Below are positions 1 to 7,472 of a stretch of 64,000 nt of DNA, piece after piece. Each line of letters opens with the position of its first letter. Position 1 is the stretch's first letter. The stretch spans positions 1 through 64,000 of the forward strand of contig JAQGIF010000126.1 in NCBI GenBank assembly GCA_028291345.1, written 5' to 3'. The notes below the pieces were generated by a model that worked only from the letters and a program-made list of their open reading frames with translations, was not told the origin of the DNA and searched no databases. The stretch is from Rhodospirillales bacterium. Lineage in GTDB: Bacteria > Pseudomonadota > Alphaproteobacteria > BOG-932 > Roseiterribacteraceae. A program made the position numbers and the translations under genes.

Positions 1-743
1 TGAATGTATTGTCATTGGGCCAGCGCGACCCCGTGCTGGTAGCCAAGCAATGCGCCACCATCGACATGCTATCCGGCGGCCGGTTGCTGCCCGCCTTCGG
101 CGTCGGCAGCGACCGTGCTCCGGAATGGAGCGCGATGAATCTCGACGCCAAGGTGCGGGGCGCGAAGACCGATGAGGCTCTGGAAATCATCCATCGGCTC
201 TGGACCGAGGACAAAGTCGATTTCACGGGCAAGCATTATCGCCTGACCGGCGCCTCGATCTCGCCCAAGCCGTTGCAGTCCGACCTGCCGATGTGGATCG
301 GCGGCTCGTCCCCGGCGGCGATCCGACGCACCGCGCGCTTCGGCACGGGCTGGCAGGGTGGTGCCGAAACGCCCGCCGCGGCGGGGCGTGTCGTCGCCGA
401 AATTCGTGCTGCACTCATCGGGACCGGCCGGACGATCGACGAAGATCATTACGGCGCCGGTTTTCCCTTCCGCCTGGGGCGGGTCGAGGATGTCGCCAGC
501 CTGCCCGCCACGATGGATACATATCGGGGATATCTGGGCATCGATCCGTTCGACTATTTCGCCGTCGGCGACGCGGATGTCATCCTTCGGCGCATCGCCG
601 ACTATGTCGATGCCGGCGTCTCGAAATTCGTGCTGCGGCCTTTAGCCGAAAGCGACGCCGACCTCATGAAACAGACCGAGGCATTGATACGGGATGTGCT
701 GCCGCGGGTGGCGGAGCGCTGGCCCAAGCCGAATGTGGGATAG
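1..743 (+). CDS. Luciferase-like (LLM) flavin-dependent oxidoreductase, 5'-truncated
   Basis: The open frame is already running at the window edge (first whole codon at base 3), so the N-terminus is missing; 246 residues and a TAG stop are visible. The segment AKQCATIDMLSGGR matches the strand-helix signature of the bacterial luciferase / F420-dependent oxidoreductase superfamily, and LPMWIGGSSPAAIRRTARFG is the typical later beta-strand/flavin-phosphate region. Such enzymes use FMNH2 or F420H2 for oxidation or reduction of small molecules; the substrate cannot be told from sequence. The TTG at base 9 is an internal codon, not a credible start. It runs convergently into the PAP2 gene with only 4 bases between the stops. 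Family assignment is firm, function is not. Confidence 0.85.
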   Translation, partial: NVLSLGQRDPVLVAKQCATIDMLSGGRLLPAFGVGSDRAPEWSAMNLDAKVRGAKTDEALEIIHRLWTEDKVDFTGKHYRLTGASISPKPLQSDLPMWIGGSSPAAIRRTARFGTGWQGGAETPAAAGRVVAEIRAALIGTGRTIDEDHYGAGFPFRLGRVEDVASLPATMDTYRGYLGIDPFDYFAVGDADVILRRIADYVDAGVSKFVLRPLAESDADLMKQTEALIRDVLPRVAERWPKPNVG

Positions 744-747
744 GCTG

Positions 748-1326
748 CTAACGTGGACAGAACAGGCGTTGAAGGTCGAGCAAGCCGCTCAGCGCATGCA
801 GCTTTCTCTCCGGGTTCAACTCGCTGCCATAGAAGACGGCGATCGTTGCAATGACGCCGATCAGCAAGAAAGCGGTCTGCCGTCTTTTAACCGGCACGCG
901 CAGATAGCCAATGCTGAATGTCGTCAAGGCGACAGCGCCAATCGCGAAGCCGACCACGGTTTCAAGCGTGGTGTGCATCTCGAGCGCCACCCGTGACCTG
1001 GCGATCCCGACAACGAGGCTAACCGCCGCAAGTATGACTGCCGCCTTTCGCCTATTTGAGCGTAGCTCGGCCGCGATGATGACTGCCAAGCCGCCATAGA
1101 TCACCAGGCTAAACCCCGTATGGCCGCTGGGGCTCATGATGTCGGCAGCGGGCGGGCAGGCAAAGAACAGTATCTTGAGCCCACCCATGACGCCGCCGAG
1201 AAAAAGCAGGGCTCCTCCCCACCATATCGCCATCGCGAAAGGACGTGTCGCCAGCAGCCAGACCAGCACCACCATGGACAAGGGCAGCAAGACCGCGGAG
1301 TCGCCGAAGTCGGTCAGGAATTTCAT
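748..1326 (-). CDS. PAP2-superfamily phosphatase-like membrane protein
   Basis: A 192-residue polytopic membrane protein. The start is the ATG at 1326 (MKFLTDFGDSAVLLPLS); the upstream extension of the frame is hydrophilic and overlaps DedA. PAP2 motif 2 is intact (SPSGH). Motif 3 reads SR-x5-H-x3-E, with Glu where Asp is usual. Motif 1 reads K-x6-PP instead of K-x6-RP. Family members dephosphorylate lipid phosphates such as undecaprenyl pyrophosphate or phosphatidylglycerophosphate in the inner membrane. It follows the DedA gene by 43 bases on the same strand, so the two are probably co-transcribed. The motif 1 and 3 changes make activity less certain; the fold assignment is secure. Confidence 0.8.
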   Translation of the reverse strand: MKFLTDFGDSAVLLPLSMVVLVWLLATRPFAMAIWWGGALLFLGGVMGGLKILFFACPPAADIMSPSGHTGFSLVIYGGLAVIIAAELRSNRRKAAVILAAVSLVVGIARSRVALEMHTTLETVVGFAIGAVALTTFSIGYLRVPVKRRQTAFLLIGVIATIAVFYGSELNPERKLHALSGLLDLQRLFCPR

Positions 1327-1369
1327 TCTGGGTTGGGTATTCCGGCAGTGGCGGGTTGCAGTGCTGCAA

Positions 1370-1978
1370 TCACTTCGATTGTGGCTTCCGGAAGGACAAG
1401 GCGAGCCTCGCGACATATAAAAACACAACGAGTGCGACGACGATCTTAGTGCCCGGCTCCATATATTTGGCGACCAGCTCGTAATTCTGTCCCAAGCGAT
1501 AGCCGGCATAGGCTAGGCCGCCCATCCACAGCGTCGTGCCGGCGAGCGAATAGGCCAGGAATTTGGCCAGCGGCAACTCGGCAATGCCGGCGGGCAGGGA
1601 GATGATTGCGCGGATGGCGGGAATCATCCGCCCGAAAAAAACCGACGCCGCGCCGAAACGTGCGAACCAGCCGAACACCCGCCGCACTTCGGATGGGGTA
1701 ACGGTCAGCCAGCGGCCGTAGCGCGCCGCCAGCGCTTCAATGCGCTTTTCGCCCAGCAGCCGCCCGGCATAATACCAGGGCATCTGGCCGACCATGGAAC
1801 CCAGAACCGCGGCGGCGATCACGCCGGCGATATTCAATTCGCCACGCGCTGCTGCATAGCCACAAAACGGTGCGACGACTTCGCTCGGCAACGGCGGGAA
1901 GATGTTTTCGATGAACAGCAGCAGGAACACGCCGAAATAACCCAGCGTGTCGATCAGATGCTGGAAGAAATCTATCAT
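1370..1978 (-). CDS. DedA family membrane protein
   Basis: A 202-residue inner-membrane protein of the DedA/VTT family. Visible signatures are ENIFPPLPSEVV near the N-terminus (the conserved acidic residues) and FFGRMIPAIRAIISLPAG (the FxGRxxPxxR motif) in the middle, with re-entrant and transmembrane segments between and a C-terminal helix. I chose the ATG at 1978 (MIDFFQHLIDTLG); the longer frame adds a basic, non-membrane leader that overlaps the reductase gene's end. DedA proteins are linked to membrane lipid homeostasis, and some members translocate undecaprenyl phosphate or phosphatidylethanolamine. The downstream PAP2 gene suggests a carrier-lipid recycling pair, which is an inference from context. 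Confidence 0.9.
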   Translation of the reverse strand: MIDFFQHLIDTLGYFGVFLLLFIENIFPPLPSEVVAPFCGYAAARGELNIAGVIAAAVLGSMVGQMPWYYAGRLLGEKRIEALAARYGRWLTVTPSEVRRVFGWFARFGAASVFFGRMIPAIRAIISLPAGIAELPLAKFLAYSLAGTTLWMGGLAYAGYRLGQNYELVAKYMEPGTKIVVALVVFLYVARLALSFRKPQSK

Positions 1979-1991
1979 GATGTTTGGCCGA

Positions 1992-3053
1992 TCACGCGTT
2001 GGCGCCGGTTTCGGCGGGTACGCCCTTGGTGGTCGAATATTCGAAATGCAGCGCCTCGCCTGGCCGGGCGACCGCAAAGGCGGCGTGCGCTGCGGTCGCC
2101 GCCTCGGCAAAGCCGCTGAGGATCAGCTTCAGCTTGCCCGGATAGGTCGCGATGTCGCCGATGGCGAAAACGCCAGGTAAGGACGTGGCCATGGTCGAGG
2201 GTTCGACCGCGACGTGGAAACCATTGATATCCAAGCCCCATTCGGCGATCGGACCCAATTCCATCGCCAATCCGAAAAAGGCCAGCAGCCGGTCGGCCTC
2301 CAGGAGCTTCTCCTCGCCTTCCATCGTCGCGACCCTGACGCCATTCAGCATGCCGCCCTCGCCGTGCAAGCCGGACAGCTGATAGGGAATGACCATCTCG
2401 ATCTTCCCCTCGGCGGTCAGCTTTCGCATCTTTTGTACGCTTTGGGGCGCGGCGCGGAACTTGTCGCGGCGATGGACGACCATGACATGCGCAGCGATGT
2501 CGGCCAGCGACACCGCCCAATCGACAGCGCTGTCGCCGCCGCCGGCGATGACCACTCGTTTTCCGGCAAAATCCTGGCGCTTTTTAACTAGATAAAAGAC
2601 CGACCGGTTTTCATATTGTTCCAGCCCATCCAGCGGCGGCCGGTTGGGACCGAATGCGCCCGAACCGCCGGCGATGATCACGGCGCGGCAGGCGATCGCC
2701 GTCCCGTTTGAGGTTTCGACGATATAACTGCCGTCGGTGCGCGTCAGCCGCACGACCTGCTGTCCCAGATGATAGGTCGGCGAGAAGGGCGCCGCCTGTT
2801 CGGCGAGCCGCTCGATCAGTTCCGATGCTCCGATCTGGGGATAGGCCGGAATATCGAAAATCGGTTTTTCGGGATACAGCGCGATGCATTGTCCGCCGAC
2901 CGCGTCCAGTGCGTCGACGACATGACAATCGAGCTTCAGCATGCCGCATTCGAACACCGCGAACAGCCCGACCGGTCCGGCGCCGATGATGACGACATCG
3001 GTTCGGGGCGCGGCGCCCGGGCTGCTGCGGAGTGTTGCTGTGGTTTCAGACAT
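1992..3053 (-). CDS. Type-2 ferredoxin/flavodoxin-NADP(+) reductase (thioredoxin reductase-like)
   Basis: 353 residues. FAD-binding GxGxxG is VVIIGAGPVGLFAVFECG at about residues 20-37; GGQCIALYPEKPIFDIP follows, typical of the YumC-like reductases, which lack the redox CxxC of thioredoxin reductase. The NADPH domain has VVIAGGGDSAVDWA near residue 170 and HRRDKFRA, whose arginines suggest NADPH preference. The C-terminal FAD motif is FAIGDIA. Expected reaction: electron transfer between NADPH and ferredoxin or flavodoxin in the cytoplasm. The start at 3053 gives a short disordered leader before the Rossmann fold. It lies 13 bases ahead of DedA on the same strand and is divergent from tsaE, with its start 80 bases away. 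Confidence 0.9.
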   Translation of the reverse strand: MSETTATLRSSPGAAPRTDVVIIGAGPVGLFAVFECGMLKLDCHVVDALDAVGGQCIALYPEKPIFDIPAYPQIGASELIERLAEQAAPFSPTYHLGQQVVRLTRTDGSYIVETSNGTAIACRAVIIAGGSGAFGPNRPPLDGLEQYENRSVFYLVKKRQDFAGKRVVIAGGGDSAVDWAVSLADIAAHVMVVHRRDKFRAAPQSVQKMRKLTAEGKIEMVIPYQLSGLHGEGGMLNGVRVATMEGEEKLLEADRLLAFFGLAMELGPIAEWGLDINGFHVAVEPSTMATSLPGVFAIGDIATYPGKLKLILSGFAEAATAAHAAFAVARPGEALHFEYSTTKGVPAETGANA

Positions 3054-3133
3054 GGCGGGAAGCGGCCTTTCGAAGCGATTGCCAGTTAATGTCCCATTGC
3101 GGCAGGCGGTTCAACCCCGGCATAAGGTCGCTC

Positions 3134-3634
3134 ATGGATGCGTTCCCTCCCATCGATCTGCCCGACGAGGCTGCGACAGCCGATTTGGCTCGCCGTGTTG
3201 GCGCGTTTCTCAAGGCTGGGGATGTCGTTGCGTTGCGCGGCGATCTCGGTGCGGGCAAGACAGCTTTCGCTCGCACATTGATCCGCGCGCTGATCGGTGA
3301 GGAGGGTGCGGGTACCGATGTGCCGAGCCCAACATTCACTTTGGTACAGACCTATGAAACGCCTGGCGGGCCTATCCACCATTTCGATCTGTACCGGATC
3401 GTGTCGCCCGACGAGCTCACTGAGATCGGCTGGGACGAGGCGCTGACCGGTGGGATCGTTTTGGTCGAATGGCCCGAGCGGGCGGGAGCTTTGCTGCCGG
3501 CTGCCAGGCTCGACCTCACACTGGAATTCGGCGCGGCGGCGGGCACGCGCCACGCGCTATTGCAGCCTAGTGCGGAGTGGATCGATAACCATGCCGGTTT
3601 CGCGGCTTTACAGCGCGGGCCGCAGGGAGAATAG
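3134..3634 (+). CDS. tsaE: tRNA threonylcarbamoyladenosine biosynthesis ATPase TsaE
   Basis: 166 residues. The Walker A is GDLGAGKT (about residues 37-44); PSPTFTLVQTYE and the HHFDLYR motif are the family hallmarks, followed by EIGWDEA and LVEWPERA. TsaE is the ATPase that works with TsaB and TsaD to put N6-threonylcarbamoyl on A37 of ANN-decoding tRNAs. The ATG at 3134 (MDAFPPIDLPDE) fits the family length; an earlier ATG in the same frame would add a basic, unrelated leader. It heads the plus-strand run tsaE-murU-addB-addA-trxA. In many relatives as I recall them, a sugar kinase (AmgK) gene sits between tsaE and murU; here only 31 bases separate them. Confidence 0.95.
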   Translation: MDAFPPIDLPDEAATADLARRVGAFLKAGDVVALRGDLGAGKTAFARTLIRALIGEEGAGTDVPSPTFTLVQTYETPGGPIHHFDLYRIVSPDELTEIGWDEALTGGIVLVEWPERAGALLPAARLDLTLEFGAAAGTRHALLQPSAEWIDNHAGFAALQRGPQGE

Positions 3635-3665
3635 TCCCGCCGCATCCAGGATCCGGTTTAACGCA

Positions 3666-4490
3666 ATGACACAACCACAAGCCGCAGCGGCGACGTCTGC
3701 CTTCCTCTTCAACACACGTCCGAAGGCCGTGGCTGAGGCCGTGCCCAGGCCCGTGCCAAGTGCCGCGCCCAAGGCCGCGATGGTGCTGGCGGCCGGCCTG
3801 GGCGAGCGCATGCGTCCGCTCACACTCGAGAAACCAAAACCGTTGCTCGAAGTCGGGGGCAAATCACTGATCGACTGGACGCTCGATCGTTTCGCGGCGG
3901 CGGGTATCACCGATGTCGTCGTCAACTCCCATTACAAGGCTCCGATGCTCGAGCAGCATCTGGAGGGAAGGACCGATCTCTCCATCACGATCTCGCGCGA
4001 GACCGATCGGCTGGAAACCGGCGGTGGCGTCGCCAAGGCCTTGCCGCATTTTGGCGGCGCGGCCTTCTATGTCGCCAATTCCGACAGTGTCTGGCTCGAT
4101 GGTCCAACGCCGGCCCTCGACCGGTTGGCGGTCGCCTGGGATCCGACATGTATGGATGCGTTGCTGCTGCTGATGTCCGCGCCGCGCAGCGAGCTTTATG
4201 AGGGGCCGGGCGATTTCATGATGGATGCCGCGGGGCACCTGACCTTTCGGCCCGAGCGCCGGGTCGCGCCCTATGTCTATGCCGGCCTTCATATCTGCGC
4301 TCCCCGCCTGTTTGACGGCGCGCCGGACGGATCGTTCCGCCTGACCCGGCAGTGGCGGCAAGCCGAAGCCGGGGGGCGCCTGTTCGGTCTGGTGCATGAC
4401 GGCGCCTGGTTCCATGTCGGGACCCCGGAAGCGCTGGAGGCGGCGGACCTTCAACTCGATCCACGGAACGCACGCTGGCTCGAAAGATGA
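3666..4490 (+). CDS. murU: N-acetylmuramate-1-phosphate uridylyltransferase-type nucleotidyltransferase (MurU)
   Basis: 274 residues. The nucleotidyltransferase signature AAMVLAAGLGERMRPLT is followed by EKPKPLLEVGGKSLIDW, then ETGGGVAKALPHFG and NSDSVW (metal-binding Asp). In Pseudomonas MurU makes UDP-MurNAc from MurNAc-1-phosphate in cell-wall recycling; the neighbourhood between tsaE and addB matches that family in sphingomonads. The start at 3666 gives about 38 extra Ala/Pro-rich residues before the catalytic fold; the in-frame ATG at 3780, right at MVLAAGLG, is a real alternative. The partner kinase AmgK, which supplies MurNAc-1-phosphate, is not next to it here. It ends 18 bases before addB. 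Confidence 0.82.
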   Translation: MTQPQAAAATSAFLFNTRPKAVAEAVPRPVPSAAPKAAMVLAAGLGERMRPLTLEKPKPLLEVGGKSLIDWTLDRFAAAGITDVVVNSHYKAPMLEQHLEGRTDLSITISRETDRLETGGGVAKALPHFGGAAFYVANSDSVWLDGPTPALDRLAVAWDPTCMDALLLLMSAPRSELYEGPGDFMMDAAGHLTFRPERRVAPYVYAGLHICAPRLFDGAPDGSFRLTRQWRQAEAGGRLFGLVHDGAWFHVGTPEALEAADLQLDPRNARWLER

Positions 4491-4508
4491 TCCCGGCAAC
4501 GGTGACCT

Positions 4509-7472
4509 ATGGCGGCTGACCAGCCGCGAGTCTATTCCATTCCGGCGGGCGTCGCCTTCGCCGACTCCCTGGCGCGCGGGTTGAAGGATCGCGCCGGCGA
4601 CGATCCGCTGTCGCTCGCCGCGATGACGGTTCTGCTCCCGACCCGCCGCGCGGTGCGGGCGCTGACCGACGCGTTTCTGCGCGTCACAGAGGGGCGGGCG
4701 CTGCTGCTGCCCAGGCTCCTTGCGCTGGCCGATCTCGACGGCGATCAGGACGCGTTGGGGGCGGGCGATATTCCAGCAGCCATCGACCCGCTGCAGCGCC
4801 GCCTGATCCTGGCCCGGCTCGTCATGTCGCGGGGCGGCGAATTTTCGGTCGCGCCGGACCAGGCGCTGCGGCTGGCCGAACCTCTGGCCGACCTGATCGA
4901 CGAGGTCGAAACAGAACAGGTTGACTTCGGCAAGCTTTCCGAGCTCGCGCCCGAAACCTTCGCGAGCCATTGGCAGGCGACGATCGAGTTCCTGCGGATC
5001 ATCACCGCTCACTGGCCGGCGATCCTCGAGCAGCAGGGCGTCGTCGATCCCGCCCGCCGCCGCGTACTGGCGCTGACCATGCGTGCGGCGCGCTGGCGCG
5101 CGCATCCACCCGAAAACCCAGTGATCGCCGCGGGCTTCATCGCCGCCGACCCGGCGCTCACCGATTTGATAGAGGTCGTTTCACGCCTGCCTGTCGGTTT
5201 TGTCGTTTTGCCCGGTCTCGATCTGCACCTGGACCATGAGGGGTGGGACGCAGTTGCGGCGACTCATCCGCAATGGGGCATGAAGCACCTGTTGGACCGG
5301 ATCGGCGTCGATCGCCAGTCTGTGCTGCTATGGCCGGCGGTCCCTGAAAAAGAGGTCACTGCGGCTTTGCCGAGGACGCGCCTGCTCAGCGAAGCGCTGC
5401 GGCCCGCCGAAACTACGGCGCAATGGCGGACCGGACCGCCGATCAATTCCGAGGCATGCGCCGGGATTGCGCGCATCGATTGCGAAACGATCGGCGAAGA
5501 GGCGGCGGTCATTGCGCTGGCGATGCGCGAGGCACTGGAGACGCCGTCGCGAACCGCTGCGCTGGTAACGCCCGATCGCAACCTTGCGCGGCGGGTTGCA
5601 GCGGCGCTGGGGCGGTGGGACATCGAGGTCGACGATTCGGCCGGCCAGCCGCTTGGCGAGACACCAGTGGGTGTATGGCTGCGCCTGGTGGCGGAGGCGG
5701 CGGTCGCCGATTTTTCGCCGCGCCTGCTGCTCGCAATGTTGAAACATCCGTTTGCTGCGGGCGGTCTGCCGCCTGAAACAATGCGACGGAATATTCGCAC
5801 ATTGGAGCGGCTCGTGCTGCGCGGTCCGCGTCCGGGCCCGGGTTTCGAGGGCATCCAGAATGCGCTGGCCGAGGTTCCGCTATCCAGCTTCGACGGCGAC
5901 GCCGCTGTGAAACAGGGTTTACTGGCCTGGCTCGGCGACCTGTCACAGCGGCTCGCTCCGTTTCTGGATGTCGTCAAAGCGGGCTCCGGCAGTCTTGCCG
6001 ATCTGCTGATGCGCCATGCTGAGGCGGCGGAGGCATTGGCTGATACCCCAGGCGAGGCGGGCGGTCTCAGGCTTTGGCGTGGCCAGGACGGTGAGGCGGC
6101 AGCCGATCTTTTCGCCCGACTTGAGGGACCATCGGGTTTCGACCTGCCAGCCATTCCTGCTGACCGTTATCCGGCTGTACTGTCCGCCCTGATGGCAGGG
6201 GTTACCGTTCGGCCGCTTTACGGTGCCCATCCCAGGCTGGCGATTTGGGGCTTGATCGAGGCGCGGCTCCAGCGTGCGGACCTCATGATTCTCGGTGGAT
6301 TGAATGAAGGCAGTTGGCCGCCTTTGCCCGGTGACGAGCCATGGATGTCACGGCCGATGCGAGCACGCTTCGGGCTGCCCCCTCTGGAAGAAAGCGTGGG
6401 CGCGGCGGCACAGGATTTCGCGCTCGCCGCCGCCGGGCGTGAGGTGCTGTTGACCCGTGCGCAGCGCGTCGACGGGGCACCCACGGTCCCGGCACGCTTT
6501 CTGTCGCGGCTCGAAACACTCCTCAAAGGGTCAGGGTTGTCGCTGCCCAATGATATGGCGGCATCCTGGCGCAACTGGGCGGAGGCACTCGACAAGCCCG
6601 ACACCTTCGCGCCATGGCCCCGTCCCGAGCCGCGACCGCCGCTTTCGGCCCGGCCGCGCAAATTGTCGGTTACGGCGATCGAGATGTGGATGCGTGATCC
6701 CTACGCGCTTTATGCAAAGCGGATTTTGAAACTGAATCCGCTCGATCCACTTGATGCCGATCCCGGCGCCGCGGAACGTGGGCAGATCATTCATCATGCG
6801 CTGGACATGTTTGTCAGACGCCACCCCGATCTCTTGCCCGCCGATGCGCTGGGCGCATTGCTGGCGGCGGGGCGGGAAGCGTTCGGCGAGGTGCTGGGGC
6901 ATCCGTCCGTGGCGGCTTTCTGGTGGCCCCGATTCGAGCGGGTCGCCGCTTGGTTCGTCGAATTCGAACGTGCGCGCCGACAGGACGGCACGCGGCCGCT
7001 CGCGACGGAGGTCAGCGGCTGGATCGATATCGAGACCGCGCGCGCACCGTTCCGGCTGACCGCGAAGGCGGATCGAATCGATCGCCTTGCCGACGGGCGC
7101 TTGGCGATCATCGACTATAAGACCGGCCGGCCGGCCGAAGTCCGTAATGTCAGGCGGGGACTGGCACCGCAACTGCCGCTCGAGGCATTGATCGCCGACC
7201 ACGGCGGGTTTGCCGACGTGCCGATGGGCGAGACGGCGGAGCTCGCCTATCTGCGTCTAGGCGGCGGCAACCCGCCCGGTGCCTTTATGCCGGCCTTAGG
7301 GAGGGATGCACCGGATGAGGCCATCGCCGACGCTTGGGTCGGCTTGATCAAGCTGATCGACGCGTTCGACGATCCATCGACGGCCTATTCCGCCTGGACG
7401 CGCCCGGAATTCGCCTTTCCCGGTGATTACGACCACCTGTCCCGTCTCGACGAATGGGCGGCGGGATCGTGA
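4509..7472 (+). CDS. addB: Double-strand break repair protein AddB
   Basis: 987 residues, the usual alphaproteobacterial AddB size. The N-terminal part has an inactive helicase-like domain (AAMTVLLPTRRAVRAL; no Walker A lysine motif, as in the alphaproteobacterial AddB type). The C-terminal RecB-like nuclease carries AIIDYKTGRPAE followed by the LAPQLPLEALI helix (D-x-K plus Q). AddAB is the helicase-nuclease that processes double-strand ends and loads RecA. The gene overlaps addA by GTGA, so the two subunits are probably translationally coupled and made in equal amounts. It is placed exactly as in relatives: after murU, before addA. Confidence 0.95.
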   Translation: MAADQPRVYSIPAGVAFADSLARGLKDRAGDDPLSLAAMTVLLPTRRAVRALTDAFLRVTEGRALLLPRLLALADLDGDQDALGAGDIPAAIDPLQRRLILARLVMSRGGEFSVAPDQALRLAEPLADLIDEVETEQVDFGKLSELAPETFASHWQATIEFLRIITAHWPAILEQQGVVDPARRRVLALTMRAARWRAHPPENPVIAAGFIAADPALTDLIEVVSRLPVGFVVLPGLDLHLDHEGWDAVAATHPQWGMKHLLDRIGVDRQSVLLWPAVPEKEVTAALPRTRLLSEALRPAETTAQWRTGPPINSEACAGIARIDCETIGEEAAVIALAMREALETPSRTAALVTPDRNLARRVAAALGRWDIEVDDSAGQPLGETPVGVWLRLVAEAAVADFSPRLLLAMLKHPFAAGGLPPETMRRNIRTLERLVLRGPRPGPGFEGIQNALAEVPLSSFDGDAAVKQGLLAWLGDLSQRLAPFLDVVKAGSGSLADLLMRHAEAAEALADTPGEAGGLRLWRGQDGEAAADLFARLEGPSGFDLPAIPADRYPAVLSALMAGVTVRPLYGAHPRLAIWGLIEARLQRADLMILGGLNEGSWPPLPGDEPWMSRPMRARFGLPPLEESVGAAAQDFALAAAGREVLLTRAQRVDGAPTVPARFLSRLETLLKGSGLSLPNDMAASWRNWAEALDKPDTFAPWPRPEPRPPLSARPRKLSVTAIEMWMRDPYALYAKRILKLNPLDPLDADPGAAERGQIIHHALDMFVRRHPDLLPADALGALLAAGREAFGEVLGHPSVAAFWWPRFERVAAWFVEFERARRQDGTRPLATEVSGWIDIETARAPFRLTAKADRIDRLADGRLAIIDYKTGRPAEVRNVRRGLAPQLPLEALIADHGGFADVPMGETAELAYLRLGGGNPPGAFMPALGRDAPDEAIADAWVGLIKLIDAFDDPSTAYSAWTRPEFAFPGDYDHLSRLDEWAAGS

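Noticed and set aside
3864-5105. Long open frame on the minus strand opposite murU and addB
   Set aside because: It is antisense to two well-recognised genes, lacks any family motif, is rich in Arg/Gln/His as expected of a mirror of GC-rich codons, and has no ribosome site.
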